A stretch of DNA of 64,000 nt from Epiperipatus broadwayi (GCA_028023455.1 JAQFVV010012477.1:3375865-3439864), one strand, 5' to 3'. Counted from the first letter of the stretch, positions 35,817-50,339 are shown. A program made the numbers and translations. Notes: generated from the sequence alone by a model not told the origin.

Positions 35817-36060
35817 GTGTTAGACTATTATTCATTAATTAATATTCACTTTCATTCAGTTTGTTAATTTCATTCTGTTACGAATGATGCTATAATTCAT
35901 GTGCACTAATAAATTAGGATTTTTCCTTCTTGGTTCATATATTTATTCTATTCTAAATGGTGATCAATAATTAGACTAAGACTAATGATAAAGTATGACC
36001 CATATTTTTATTCAGTTCTAAATGGTGTTCAACTTCAGAGTGTATCTTTATTCTGTTACA
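35817..36060 (+). repeat. 5' LTR remnant of the gypsy relic (3' portion)
   Basis: Matches 48225-48479 in order (GATCAATAATTAGACTA..., ATGGTGTTCAACTTCA). Ends CTGTTACA at 36060. The upstream part was displaced by LINE family C. Contains several repeats of a TTATTCTGTTACAAATGGTG-like unit. Confidence 0.75.
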
Positions 36061-36062
36061 AA

Positions 36063-36080
36063 TGGTGCAATCAACTCCAA
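36063..36080 (+). promoter_or_regulatory. Primer-binding site of the gypsy relic
   Basis: TGGTGCAATCAACTCCAA begins two bases after the LTR end CTGTTACA. It differs from the site of the first element (TGGCGACCCG), implying a different primer tRNA or decay. Confidence 0.55.
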
Positions 36081-36411
36081 CTCAATCAAATACCAAAATA
36101 GGAGAGGTCAGATCTTGTACATAGATCTGCAGAGAAATATAAAAATTATATCTTGTATACAGTAGTAATATTTTATAGATTATTATAATTTATTGTAAAA
36201 ATTTTAAAAGAATTTGTTTGAAGAGTAGGCGAAGAAATATTTTGTAAGCTTAAAAAATGAATTTCATTATTGTTGTCATTCTCTTGCAAGGTTTTATTGA
36301 TAACTGAAAGGTTGAATGGACAAATATTTTATGCCAAATAGTAAAATATTTCAAAGTATTGTCATAATTTATTTAGAGGATATTATTTTTGCTATAAAAA
36401 ATTAAGCAAAT

Positions 36412-37990
36412 ATGGAAACCAATAGTGATGAAACATTAGCAGGACTTGAAGGTTGTATTCATGGAATGTTGAAAAAATGATGGAAGATATAAATAATAAA
36501 TTTGAGATTCAAAGTACAGAAATAAATAATAAATTTGGAGAAATGAATAACAAATTTGGGATTCAAAATAGAAAAAAACAAGGCATTACGAAAAAGTATA
36601 AGAAGAGAAAATAAAGAACTAAGAGACAAATTGAATAATAAGTTTGAGTCCCAAAGTAAAGAATTAAAACAAGACATCAGTGAATTAAATGTAGAGTCAG
36701 GGCAATTCAATAATATTCTAGACTTCTATACAATTGAATCAAATGCTATTAATGCAAGATTTTAAAAATTCAAATATAATGTGACTGCAGGATTAATAAT
36801 TTGAGAGTCCACTTGGATAAGTCATAAGAAAACTTAGAAGTCAGATTTGAAAATTTAAGTAGTGAAATTAGACATATAAAGTAGGGCATAAAGAGTTGGA
36901 GAAGAAAAATATATGATAATTGACAGAACATCCAAACATCAAAATTAAAAATAATATTAAAATAAAATTAAAATATATTTTGGATTAAATAAGAGTAGAA
37001 TATAAAGAAGTATGTAAAAAAACATAATGTCTGATAATGAAATAGAGAATTTGCAAAAAGTGTACAAGAAGTTGTACAGTGATTTAAAGAGTATGCAAGA
37101 AAAATTAGAAGTGTATTGACCAAGAGAGACCAGGAGAGTTAGATGATTTAAGGGGCAGGTTATGTAATTATCAATTGTCTCCCAGAAATTAAAAAGCTGT
37201 AATAAAACGATGCAAGAAATTTACAGTAAGATGAAAGGCAATAATAAATTTCTAAAACAAGAAATGCATAAAATTTTGAGGAGCAAGAATAAGTATGAAA
37301 AAAATATCTATAATGTTAGAAAATAAGATGTTAGGAATAAAAAATACCCTTGCCAAATATACTAATGATCATATAGACAGGACATATCATGTTCAGATGA
37401 TAAACTTCTAAGTAAAGTTGAGTATTATACAGTGAAGAGAAAATAAACAGATGTATAGTTCAGAGGAAATTAATAATGAAAAGATGAATAGCAACATAAC
37501 TAGATTTATACATCTTTAAATTTTTGAAGGGGAGTATGATGAAAATCCCACAGAATAATTAAGTGCCTTACAAGAGATATTCTCATTGTGTCATTTAATT
37601 AAGTTTGAGAAACTACTATAGCAAGCAACCACTTAAATTCATCCAACAAATATTGGTGAAAATCATTGTTTAACAAGCCAGAAACATATGGAGATTTTAA
37701 ATACATCATGTTGAATAGTTTTTGGAGATAAGGCAAGCATGATAACATTAAGTATCAGATTAGTCAGGGCATGTTTAACCTTAATAAAAACACATATACT
37801 CAATTCTTCTGAATGTAGGTGGTCAAATTAAAAATGCTAACCACATTTCTGTTATCAGAAAATCAAATACATTGGATAGTCAGGAGAAACTTGTAGATAC
37901 ATATCAAACAAAGTTTAATTGCTGGTGACATATATATTATCAAAGATATATCCAAATTACTTTGAGTGCTCAAGGCAAGTGATATACCTG
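36412..37990 (+). pseudogene. gag: Gypsy relic gag, N-terminal and capsid part
   Basis: ATGGAAACC at 36412 corresponds to the start of Gag at 10940. Recognisable pieces: RRENKELRDKLNNKFES (36556 frame), matching the coiled coil of the intact copy, then capsid segments near 37520-37920 in several frames. It breaks off near 37990 at a microsatellite and resumes at 44041. Many stops; no product expected. Confidence 0.75.
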
Positions 37991-38005
37991 TATAAAATAG
38001 TCATA

Positions 38006-38318
<313 letters not shown>

Positions 38319-38567
38319 TACCGCAGAAAATCCTGATAGTGCCGGTAAGTAATATTAAAGTAGTTGGGTTTCAAACCCCCAAAAATCTAATAATAACGCC
38401 ACAATTTAAAATCAAACAAATATAGATAATTTCATAAAATAAAAATAAATATTTTTGAAACTATAATTAATGAAAATCATAAACTAGCTCAAGAATATCA
38501 TAAAAAAACACTTACGTTACCAAAAATTTCTTTGTTTTTATAAAAAAAAAAAAAGGAGCCCACAGCT

Positions 38568-40091
38568 ATGCATGATCGAGCATTTGGCGTCAATATGGCC
38601 GCTGAAGTGCATAAAAATTTAGACACCGTCAAATCGTACGCCACGGTCGCAAAAACTAACATGCAAGCAACAAGTTCAAAGAATTTCGCGACTACAATAA
38701 ATAATAAAATAGTTCCGAGATTTAGAAAAACAAATCCGAATGATATAAAACAGTTAGATTTAAAGATACAGGTAAACCAAGACCCTCCCCTTGCACACTG
38801 GACCGATAATATGCTAGAAAGAATTAATGAACACTTTAACAACACGATTCCACAGGGACTTTATACATCGTTCAAAATATTTTTTTCACCAACTCAATAG
38901 TAATATCTGCCACAGACGCAAATATATCGTTGTATCGGTTTCCACGCAACGTTATTATATCAAGCAATAATTGAAAATGAACTGTGGGAAACGATCATAA
39001 GAATCGCAGATCATCCAAATCCCAGATACCTCGCAATCGAATTTCTTAACAGTAGTCAAAAGAACCGATTTCTAAACCAAATTAAAACATTAGACAATTA
39101 CGCAATTGTTATAGTCGATCAAGATCGACAGAACCAAATTACAGGAATAATAAAAAATACATATTTTGGATACACGAAACAAGACTTTCAAAAAATGATG
39201 GATCCATTTGGCAAGGTTATAGCATTTCAACCAATATACCTCAAAGACACACCAATACCAATATACAGCAATAGCTATGATTTTAAGTTAAAATTACACA
39301 AGGACATTGACCCAGAATCTATACCAACACAAATTGCAGATCAGAAAGCTATGCTGAGCCTATATATAAGAGGTTTAAAACCACAATGCTATGCCTGTGG
39401 CAAGCGTGGTCATCTAGCCACACAGTGCATGGATAGCCAACTCATACAAGGCCAGACACCAAATAATCAGCACATCCAATCCCAACATGAAGAGAGCAAC
39501 AATACACAAGATAACACCAGCAACTCAAACAGTCAATATGAAAACAATTACAGTACAAATGAAGCTACTAAAAACAAACATGCAGAAGAAAACACAAATA
39601 TACTTGAAACTACAACAGATAGCTCGAATAAATTAAATGAAAGCACTGATCAAATAGATCAAAATCAAGCAAAAATCATACCTGAAGTATCACAAACACC
39701 AGGCATATCAATCAGTAACACATCAGACTCAAATCCAGACATATCAAATGATACATACAACTCCCCAAAAACAAGCATGCCGCATATAATTATAAACAAA
39801 ACATCTACAGATATTCTAGAGTCACTAACCCCATGCCTCCCTCCCATAGAAACAACACCAACAGAAGTCCAAAAAGCTGGTCGGCCAAGGAGAAATAAAT
39901 CAAAAAGAGCCAAAACAGATGAAAACAATACTCTAACAGAAATGATTGAACACTTTGCAGAAAACTTAATACCTATGGAGCTGGATAGTAATCAAACCAC
40001 TAATAACTGCTCACAAAACACTAGAGAATATGCAAAAGCTTCACGCAAACTTCAACACACTGTGAAACCAACTCGCAGCCAATCACGATAA
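38568..40091 (+). pseudogene. LINE family A ORF1, CCHC zinc-knuckle protein
   Basis: First part 38568-38900 (110 residues, with VKSYATVAKTN). A frame change falls at about 38890-38960, then a frame open from about 38968 to 40091. The latter holds CYACGKRGHLATQC, a CCHC knuckle for nucleic-acid binding, at about 39390-39430, followed by a long polar Asn/Thr/Ser-rich tail and a basic GRPRRNKSKRAK patch. Such proteins bind LINE RNA and form the transposition particle. Its TAA (40089-40091) overlaps the ORF2 ATG as TAATG. Confidence 0.82.
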
Positions 40092-43000
40092 TGAAGCTAA
40101 AAATAACAGCATTTAATATCAGAGGGCTCAACTCAGTCAACAAAATACATCAGCTACAACAATGGATAAAGATTACACAACCTCATATACTAGGACTTCT
40201 AGAAACTAAAATATATAGTGGCTCACAAATTGAACCCACAGTACATCTAAGCAGAGAAGGCTACTGTGCATGCTCTAGAGACACATCATCTCCCTCAGGG
40301 GGTACTGGACTGCTCATAACACAAAGTTGTCCATTTGACACATTCAAAATCATATATATAGATGCAAATTTACTAATAGTAACTTTTAGTCATCAAATCA
40401 TCACACTAAACATTATATTTGTGTATATTCCACCGAGCCCTACAATTATCTCAAATATTATATTAAACATTAACTCCTTACTGGGCTCTAATTCACATCC
40501 AACCATACTAATTGGGGATTTCAACATGAAATATCAAGAGTTCATTTTAAAGTGGCTGCATCAAATATCAATTCCACTTATGAGTGCAGAGGGTTTTCTG
40601 TCAAATGAGGCAGTTACCTTTCACAATGGACGTCATACATCAAAAATTGATCTGTGCTTTTATTCACCTATGTTACACCATCAAATCAGCCTAAACATCA
40701 ACCCATCTCCCTTCTCTGATCACTCTGCACAAACCATACTAATTAATCTGACAGGAATTCAAACAACTGCACTTACACATGGTAAAACAATCAGAATTCT
40801 ACTTCCAACTTCTACCCCAGAATTTATTTTTTCAGAAACATATATAATGCTTCACAAAATCAAAAATATGCAACTTAACCCCATTCAAAGATATTTAGCA
40901 TTCATAAACATTTTATCATTTAATATAGATCACATTACACACAAATCCCCCCCCACCCTCAAGACTGCTAGCACTGGCTGATGAAATACATAAACGGATT
41001 ACAATGATAAACCCAACACACACCAGTCAACAACATATATGCAGACTTACACAAACATACAATAACATCTGTAACCACCTGAAAAACTACCTAGCAATAA
41101 AAAAGAGTAAAGTCTGCCTCGGCCAACAACACACATGGACAAGAAAATACATTCGCTGGGCCTTGGGCTACCCATCCACTGTCAGAGTGCCAATGGCACT
41201 CACAGAGCAGGGGCACACATACGCAGGAGATAATATGTTAAAACCGATCTATCAGCATTTCAAACAAAAGCTGCAAGCATACCACCTAGTCAAATATAAT
41301 CCTAATGTATTTGGAAAACCAGAAACAAATACTCCATATAAAATCACAGAATTTGCTACTAAACTGGCAACAGTACCTAATGCATGTCACCCAGGAACAC
41401 ATGGAATCCCCAAATTTGTCCTTGCACATCTCAGTCAGTTCACTAGCCAATATTTATGTGACCTTGCAAATCATCTATCACAGAAGTTGCATGACATTCA
41501 AGGTTTATATCCAATAGCAATAGTCCCCTTCAACAAGAAAAAAGTCCATGTATCAACACTATCTAACCTACGACCAATCTCAATGGGGCCACTTACAATT
41601 AAAATAATTGAAAAAGTACTCAAAGACAGCCTAGAGCCACATATTCTACCACTAATTTCACACAGCCAGTTTGCAAGGAAGCAATCATCAACTGCACAGG
41701 CTGCAATGATATTCAAAACAGTTATAAACTCAGTATGGGACAGAAAGAAGTATGCACCAATTGCAGTTCAACTTGATATAGAAGCGGCTTTTGATTCGGT
41801 CGACATCAATACATTAATCAATATGCTAGCTGACACCACAATTCCACAAACTCATCTGTACCTGCTCACAAACCTACTACTTAGCAGAGAAATACATATC
41901 ACACTCAATGGCAAAAATTCCCCATCATTCATTCCCACACAATCCATATCCCCAAGGCTCACCACTAAGCTCACTGCTATTTACTTTTTACATCAACCCA
42001 CTCATACTCAAAATTCAGCAGAGTATCAAGGGCATTCAGATACCAGGCACATCACAACATATAGCCTGCATTGCATATATGGATGACATCACAGTCTTCC
42101 TACCATCAAGAAAACAGATACCAATACTACAGAAAATACTGCAAGACTTTCAAACAACACATCATCTAAAATTTAATCAAAATAAGACTGCTGCTTGGTC
42201 TCTATACACCAGTAAGCCATGCATGCAAATTTTCCAAGGCAAACCATCCCCTTTCCTCGGTTTTCCTTTCTACATGGGAACAAACACAATGAGGCAAAAA
42301 ATCCAGAACAAGTTAAAAGATGAAGCAGAACGGATCACTGCCTCACTATCAAAAGCATACCTCTCAATATATGCTAAAGTACAATTGTTCAATCAGCTGG
42401 TAATCACCAAGATTATCTATTATTCTCCCATAATTCAATTCTCAAAAGCCTTTACATCAAAAATCTCTTCATATTGCAATAAACTCCTATGGAATAGAAA
42501 GACAGTGTCAATATCTGGAAAACAGCTTAGTCGACCAGCAATACACAATGGTTTGGGGCTGCATAACATAGATATTTTTCGAATACAAAAGACCGCAAAC
42601 CTGATAATAGCCACCCTCAGACATTTCCCAGAACTCCAGTATCTAATACAAATAATACCCACAGACAAACCTCCACCTTCACATTGCTATCTATCATCTG
42701 TTATAAACCAGTTCAGAATCACACATACTCAAATATCACTGCAAACAACAACAAAATATTCATATTGGCAGATATATGCAATGATATACCCAGGATATAC
42801 ATCAGATTTTTCAACACAGATGCTCGGAATAAACAACCGACAGCTGCTTAAAAAATTTAAAAAATGGTCCTTGGAGCCCAAATTCTTTGATTTCCTCCTG
42901 AAACTAAATCTATATGCTTTGCCAACATCATATTTCTTAAGATACAGACGATTATATACAAAAATAGACCCCTTCTGCACACTATGCCACCAAGCAGAAG

Positions 43001-43329
43001 AAACTCAACAACATCTGTTTTACAACTGCCCAGCATTAAACAATATTCGATATGAAATAACAAATATATACAGAAAACCAAACATCTCCCTGCAAGATAT
43101 TATCAGTCAATTCTGCAGAACATCCACCCCAACAATCCGAGCAGCAACCTTCGTACTTTATGCATTTTGGTGCACACGATGCACATTTGCTTTTGGCAAC
43201 AATACAAGGCGGCATCCATCAACTTTTCACAACAAGTTAGCACAATTAAAAACCAGAGACAATAAAATAGCACACCCAGACATTTTTGCGGCTACTTGGT
43301 CACTTGTAAAACAATGGTCAAATCTCTAA
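40091..43329 (+). pseudogene. LINE family A ORF2, endonuclease-RT-zinc tail
   Basis: AP endonuclease (40091-40800): FNIRGLNSVNK, LLETKIYSG, ILIGDFNMKYQ, FSDHSAQT. RT (about 41500-42150): LRPISMGPLTIKIIE, QLDIEAAFDSVD, PQGSPLSSLLFTFYI and YMDD in AYMDDITVFLPS. Thumb, then CTLCHQAEETQQHLFYNCP (C-x2-C...H-x4-C) and a tail with FWCTRCTFAFGNN. About 1080 residues in all, normal for such ORF2s, with no RNase H seen. Frame changes near 40955 (a C-run) and 41930-41960; otherwise open to TAA 43327-43329. It would nick the target and reverse-transcribe LINE RNA in place. Confidence 0.88.
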
Positions 43330-43578
43330 TAGTTCTGCCTTGCCTCAACAATAGACTTAAAAAGAGAACAAGAAAATGGACAGCAAAAAATCCATGAATC
43401 AATAAATGATAACTTAGGATAAACAATCCATCACTCACCAGGTATATCTATGTAAGAACTTGGAAAGAACTTAAAAACAATATATACAATCCTTGGAAAT
43501 ATTAGTGTAAATGCATGTATATAAAAATTATTAATGTAACCTGTTTTCTAGATTGAATAAAGTCCCCTTTTTTGAAAC

Positions 43579-44280
<702 letters not shown>

Positions 44281-44281
44281 A

Positions 44282-47010
44282 ATGAGCTTTTTTAGAATGT
44301 TCCTTACTGCAGGAGCCTAGTAGTGTCATAAATTTTTGGAGCAACAATGTTTTTAATTATTTAACCTCATTAAATTTTGAAACTGAAGATGATGATTATC
44401 ATAGGGCAATAGAAAGCTATGTAGATAACATTTGTCCAGAAAATATTATTATTATCTAGGGCATGTTAGTGAAGACTTTACTGGATTCAGGCTGCCAATT
44501 TTTATTATATCAGAAAGATTATATGTTATATTTACTAAAGCAGACTTTGAAATCCCTGTGCTACCATTGAGGCAAACTCTAGTTACTATGGCCAATGATC
44601 ATAAAGCAAAATTGTTTGCTCAATAGGTGTATTTAATAGTTATGATTATTTCAGTAACCATAAAACAAATATTTTTGATCATATCTGGACTTGTTCATGA
44701 GAATAAGATCTGACTTCATGAATCAGTGTGGATGTATTATTGATTAGGTTAATCAAGAGTTGATTTTAAAAGGAGAAATATCTAAGTTAAATTGAGAGGT
44801 ACCTAGTCAAAAGTTCAATTTATTATCCATCCAAAATAATTTTATGGAGATAGATTTACAAATAAAAATATGTATTTCTAGTGAGTTGAATGACAACTTT
44901 AAGGAAAAGTTTTTCTAGTTATTCTGTAGATATAAGTATGTATTTTCTAAGAAACCTGGTGTGATAAAGGGATATGTACTTAGGATATGCTTGAAGGCCT
45001 ACATTTTTTTCAATATAAAAGATATTATGTCCTTCAACAATACCCCACTTAGGTACAGAAGCAAATTGATCCAATAGTTGAATGGAAAATTATCAGAAAA
45101 TACCCCTCAGTATAATAATAGTCCATTGGTAGTCATCCATAACAAAGATGTATCCATCCATATTTGCTTAAATATGAGATTCTTGAATCAATTAATAATT
45201 GCAAAATGTGATGTCCATATTACTGTGCAAAAATTATTAATTAGATTTAAAGATAAAAAGGTCTTTTCTACCATTGATTTAACAGCTAGTTATTGACAGG
45301 TATGCTTGCATGATTATGATCACAAGTATACTGCATTTAAATAAAAAGACTACTTGCATGTTTTTGAAAGAATGTCTTTTGGACTTTTAAACAGTTGAGC
45401 TGAACTCCCCAGATGTTTGGATAAGATATCATCTAATGAAGTCAAAAGCATTATAACCATATATATGGATGATGTTGTAATCACTTCAGAAAACAACTTG
45501 AAGCATTTTCATCATCTAAATATATTTTTAAGAAAATGTGAAGAAAAATATATCAATTTAAATTTTAAAAAAAGTAGCATAGCTGTTAAGAAGATAGATT
45601 TTCTGGAGCACCTTTTTGGATATGCCTGATAAAATTAAATCCATCCAGAATTTTCCTGTTCCAAAAAATAAAAAGCAATTATGTTTTTTCTTTGGTGTTT
45701 GCAATTTTTATTAGGAGTTCTATGAGAATTTTGCTTATGACACCATTTATTTATCAAAATTGTTAAATAAAAAATGGAAACAGACTGAAGAACACTCTAT
45801 TTATTTCAAAAATAATATTTACTAAGGCAATAAACCTAAAGCATATGTGGGTGAAAATGCGAAGGTAGGGACCTCTACATTTTCAACTGCACATGCTTTA
45901 GGTTTATTGCCTTAGTAAATATTACTTACGTAATCAATGTGCATTAAATACATTTATAATTTCAAAAATGTAACATTTTTTTAAATACTGTAATATTACA
46001 TTATCCTAATTTTCAATAAATATTTTAGGTGCAAACAGACAGTAGTCGGTATGGTATAGAAGTAGTTTTATTCCAGTTGGACTATAATCAGAAGCCTCAT
46101 TGCACTATACCCCAGAATGAAAGAAGCCTTGACTATCAGATGGGCTTTCCAGAAGCTCTAACAGTATTTGTTTGTGTCTGAAATATAGTTATTACAGTTA
46201 ACAACAGTTTTTAATTTACCAATAAGAGCTATTTGAATAATGAAAGTCTAATTAGGTGGAGTTTATTCCTTCAGCAATTTAATTAAAGAATGCACTATTG
46301 TAAAGGAAAAGATAATAGTGTAGCAAATATTCTAAGTAGGAATCCTATCAAAATAGATCAATGTCATATAAGTATAAATAACATTTTCATCACTGTCATC
46401 TCTCTGGGAGTTGTTGATTTGGTTGAAAATGATTTTAAAAATTTATCAGCTTTTAAACTGCAAGATTCAAAATTGAATGCCATTATTCAATATTAGAAAA
46501 AGATAGAATAGAATCTGTAACTATTAACAGAATAATTAAAAGTAAATATCAAGGTATAGAATAATTCAAAATTTGTTGCAATAGACTGAGGATAATCATG
46601 GAGGATATTGGTATCATTGTGTATTAGAAATTGGCTAATTTGTTATGTGCATTTTTTTTATGGACACTACAGTCCCAGAAAGATAGAATATGTAGTGTGC
46701 AGCCTATTAGACTGGCCTGGCCAGTATGCATCCATAATGAAGAGGCTTAAAAGTTGTGTTATCTGTTTAAGATCAAAGTATGCTAACAAATCTTATGCTG
46801 GAATATTATGGACAATTTTACATTGTTGTCCCAATAATCTTTTAGCCATAGATTTCTAATTGCAACCATTTAAGAAGTTCAAGTTTATATGGTCATTTAA
46901 GATGTTTCTCCTAAACTCATAGGAGTGTATCCAGTGACCAAAACCAGTGCATGAAATGTAATTAGGTGTTTACAGGAATTGCAGTTTGTAACAATAGAAA
47001 AGCCCAGAGA
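44282..47010 (+). pseudogene. pol: Gypsy relic pol (protease, RT, RNase H, integrase)
   Basis: Pieces in order: protease LLDSG near 44475; RT with NSPLVVIHNKD, VFSTIDLTASY and IYMDDVVIT (45078-45629, YMDD retained); RNase H start QTDSSRYG near 46035; RNase H end HYCKGKDNSVANILSRN; integrase zinc region VHFFYGHYSPRKIEYVV and CVICLRSK (46608-46859), then the core up to about 47010. Each piece aligns with the pol at 5759-9051. Dozens of stops, plus a hairpin insertion at 45814. Not functional. Confidence 0.82.
45814..45923. repeat. Short inverted repeat inserted in the relic pol
   Basis: AATATTTACTAAGGCAATAA... at 45814-45859 is inverted at 45879-45923 around a ~19-base loop with few mismatches. 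It and the following ~100 bases (to about 46025) replace the RT/RNase H connection present in the intact pol. MITE-like in shape; family unknown. Confidence 0.6.
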
Positions 47011-48224
47011 AAAAAGACAACAATAGAGGCATAAAGTTTTTGGTCTTACATATACAAAGACAGAATCACATGCTAGATTATAGAATAATGATTATGTTGC
47101 TAAATATAAGAGAGGCAATCCATGCTAGATCAATAATCCCAATATCATATAAATATGTGGGATTTAAGGGTTTCTTATACAGAAATCATACACTATGCAA
47201 GTTTGAATATGATAAAAAGAATAACATTGAACAATACACAAATGACCTCAAAAATATGGGAAGTAATCATGATAAAATCATAAACACCATAAAAAAATTC
47301 TATAAAAAATAAATTTTCACCCCAACCAGTTAGTGGAAACAGAAAACTGGATCAACCTATCTTATTTTCAATGATTGCACATACATTAAAAATACATGTA
47401 AAAATAAATTTAATATAAGCTTTTGAACCACTCCATAACAACCAATTAATCAATAATTTTAAAGACACTATACCAAAATAATTGGCTCATTAAGTGGGCT
47501 ACAGAATTAAATGCAATTAACAGCTTGCAGTGCTGAATATAATAAAGAGTTGAGGGTTAATTGGTCAATAAGACTTCCCCACTACAGATATTAAAGTTAT
47601 TTAATACAATAGAGCCCTCAGAGACAATGAATATACTTCCATATTTACAGACCATGAGCAGAAAAGTGGTCATAAATTTAAACTAACAAAAGCAGAGATA
47701 GTATACAAACTGAAAGAGAGGGGGATAGAAAGTGGAAGTCTATAAAAGCATGTGCAATAATTGGTGGCCATTTTCCTACTAAAAAAAAAGAAACAAAGGT
47801 ACCCATTTTAATAAAATGGGCCATTGAAATATTCAAATTTTAAATTTAATTTAAAATTGAATACCTGAACCATTAATTAAATGTTGTTATAAAGAACCAT
47901 TAAATCACCCACTTTATGCCATGAATATGATATAGTAAAAATATATTGAAAGCATGCTAGGCAATAATAAATCTAAATATTATTAAAAAAACTACCTTTT
48001 CTATGTTTACTTTCATTTTACCAGATATTCTTTTATAAATGGTTTGTCTAATAAGTACAGACTGTTATTTATAAGATAGTTATACCTAGTCTTAATGGCT
48101 TTATCTTTAATTAATTGTAAATAATGCTGATATTTTAGGATAGTATGAAATAATGATTTTTCATGTTACCTATTTATTCTAAATGTTATTTGAATTCATG
48201 AGTTTACAACAAAGAATATTATCA
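47011..48224 (+). other. Gypsy relic 3' region, no recognised gene
   Basis: Homology with pol stops near 47010. A 90-codon open frame at 47040-47312 (YKYVGFKGFLYRNHTLCKFE) has no recognised motif. The rest is AT-rich and should include the upstream part of the 3' LTR, whose start I cannot place because its 5' partner is missing. Confidence 0.4.
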
Positions 48225-48479
48225 TTATTTTATTGAATTAAGTATTAGATCATTATTCATACATTAACTTTTGTTTAGATTATTAATTTTATTCTGTTTC
48301 AACTGACTCTACATTTCATAAGTATTAACAAATTAGGATTGTTCTTCCTTAATTTATATTTTAATTCTGTTATAAATTGTGATCAATAATTAGACTATGA
48401 CTAAGGAGACAGTATGATCTATCTTTTTATTCAGTTACAAATGGTGTTCAACTTCAAGGTATATTTTTATTCTGTTACT
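48225..48479 (+). repeat. 3' LTR remnant of the gypsy relic
   Basis: Direct repeat of 35817-36060, including the same CTGTTAC terminus at about 48478. Unrelated sequence follows at once (TATAATATATC...), which fixes the LTR end. Confidence 0.72.
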
Positions 48480-48499
48480 ATAATATATCATTATCATCA

Positions 48500-48840
48500 T
48501 CAACAACCATTATCAATTCACTGCAGGATGAAGGTCTCTCCAAGTTCAAACCATCTTCTCTGATATTTAGCTTCTCTTCTTCACACAATCCATGCACACT
48601 TTTTTATTTTATCCATCAATCTCACATGTGATCTCTTTCTGGGTCTTTTACAATCTTTTGGAATCCAGTGTAAGATTTTAATTATCAATCTATTATCATA
48701 TCTTCTACCAATATGTCCAGCCCATTTCCACTTCAGTCTTTTAATTTTTTCAATGAGGTCAGTAACACCTGTTTGTTCTCTTACCCATATATATTGCATT
48801 TTTGATCTCTTCTTGTTACTCCAACATACCTCTCTTCATA
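48500..48840 (-). pseudogene. RTE-type LINE, 3'-terminal fragment
   Basis: A 72-residue frame at 48799-48581 holds LKWKWAGHIGRRYDNR, ILHWIPKDCKRPRKRSHVRL and MDKIKKCAW, the conserved C-terminal signature of RTE-like LINE polymerases (K.KWAGH.AR..D.R...W.P...R.RGRP..RW.DD). Past its stop, the strand continues with a W..LGE..ILQ-like ending near 48530, then TGATGATGATAATG short repeats near 48490, as RTE elements often have. Strongly 5'-truncated; a separate family from A, B and C. Confidence 0.8.
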
Positions 48841-50157
48841 TTTCTTTGAGTGTTCTTTACATATGAATCTTCATATTAAATAGATATATTTTTTAAAAAA
48901 TTATACAGTATTGTATGAAAGACGTCAAATAATAGTATTAAAACAATAATTAATTATAAATAATGAGTTTGAAAGGTAATGTAAATTACATAAGAAGAAA
49001 TATGCAAAAGTGGACAATATTTGCTCCTTGTGCTAAAAAAAGTACATCCATTAATTAAATGATTTGTTTAAATAGTAATATAACTAGAAATTAAAGGAAA
49101 TAAAATTTAGTTAAAATATAAAATTAGTATGATGTATTAATTTGTTTTTAAATTTTTTTTTGTTTCTAGCAAAGTTAAACTCCAACCATTTTTCTAAAAC
49201 ATTTCAAAATTACATATAATATGTTTTATTCAAATAATTCAAACAAAAGCTATCTTATTGAAAATAAATTAATTTAAAAAACCTAGAATTTTTTTTTATT
49301 ATATGACTTCCTTTTAGAAAAAAAATAAATTTCTTAATGTTTAATACATTGACAATCATTAAAATCTCATCTAAAAGATTTTTCTTTTAGTTATCTGAAA
49401 TATAAAAAATAAAAATTATTTTATTATATAAATACTATTAAGTTAAACAAAAAAATATTATTTTTAAAACTCATTATATCTATTTATGGATATTTTTTTA
49501 ACAAATAAAAAAAAAGATTTTACAAAAAAACTTTATATAAAAATTACTTGTTTCTTCAAAATTTTCACTCCATAAAAAATGAAATATAAATTGGCTCATT
49601 TGATATCGTAAAATTAAATATGATTTTAAATAAAGGTGAGATTTTCATTATACATAAAAGAAAAAAATAATATTATGGCTGATTTGTACAACCGTTTAAT
49701 TTGTTCCAAAAATTTACCTATTTATTATTTATGTAATGTTAATTAGTTGAGGAACAAAATGTTATTTTGACTACAAAATCATCAATAGAAGAAAAAGTGT
49801 AGAAAATAAAATAAACCATAGTTAATAAACAACATGAAGTGTGCTTTAAAAGTTTTTTTATTTTACAAGGCATTTTCTGTATATTTATGTCTTCAAAATA
49901 TATAATTTGTAATAATTTTATATTGATTTTTATATAACAATTCAAATCAAAACAACACTCTCCATATAGTAGTGCCATATAGTAGTGAGATAGTGATCAT
50001 GTGATGTTTAGTGATTTTTATATAACAATGTAAAAATATCTATCAGTTATAAATTTATTACTGTTTAAATAGGGGGATTATTATTATTAGATTCAGAATA
50101 TTAGACACTATATGCATAATTATCTCATAATCCTTCAGTTTATATGCTGACACATTC
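48841..50157. other. AT-rich DNA, no gene seen
   Basis: No coding or repeat structure beyond A/T runs. GTGATCATGTGATGTTTA at 49994-50011 recurs at 58453-58470 beside a fold-back, so an element edge may lie here. Confidence 0.45.
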
Positions 50158-50305
50158 TTCTTTTTTCTTCTTCTTCTTCTTACTATTATCACCACCACCA
50201 TCATCAGTATTATTATTATTATTATTATTGTTATTGCTGCTGTTGTTATTATTATTATTGTTATTGTTGTTGTGATTGTTGTTGTTGTTGTTGCTGCTGC
50301 TGTTG

Positions 50306-50339
<34 letters not shown>

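Noticed and set aside
47040-47312. Possible env or extra gene of the gypsy relic
   Set aside because: A 90-codon AT-rich frame with no motif and no counterpart in the better-preserved element.
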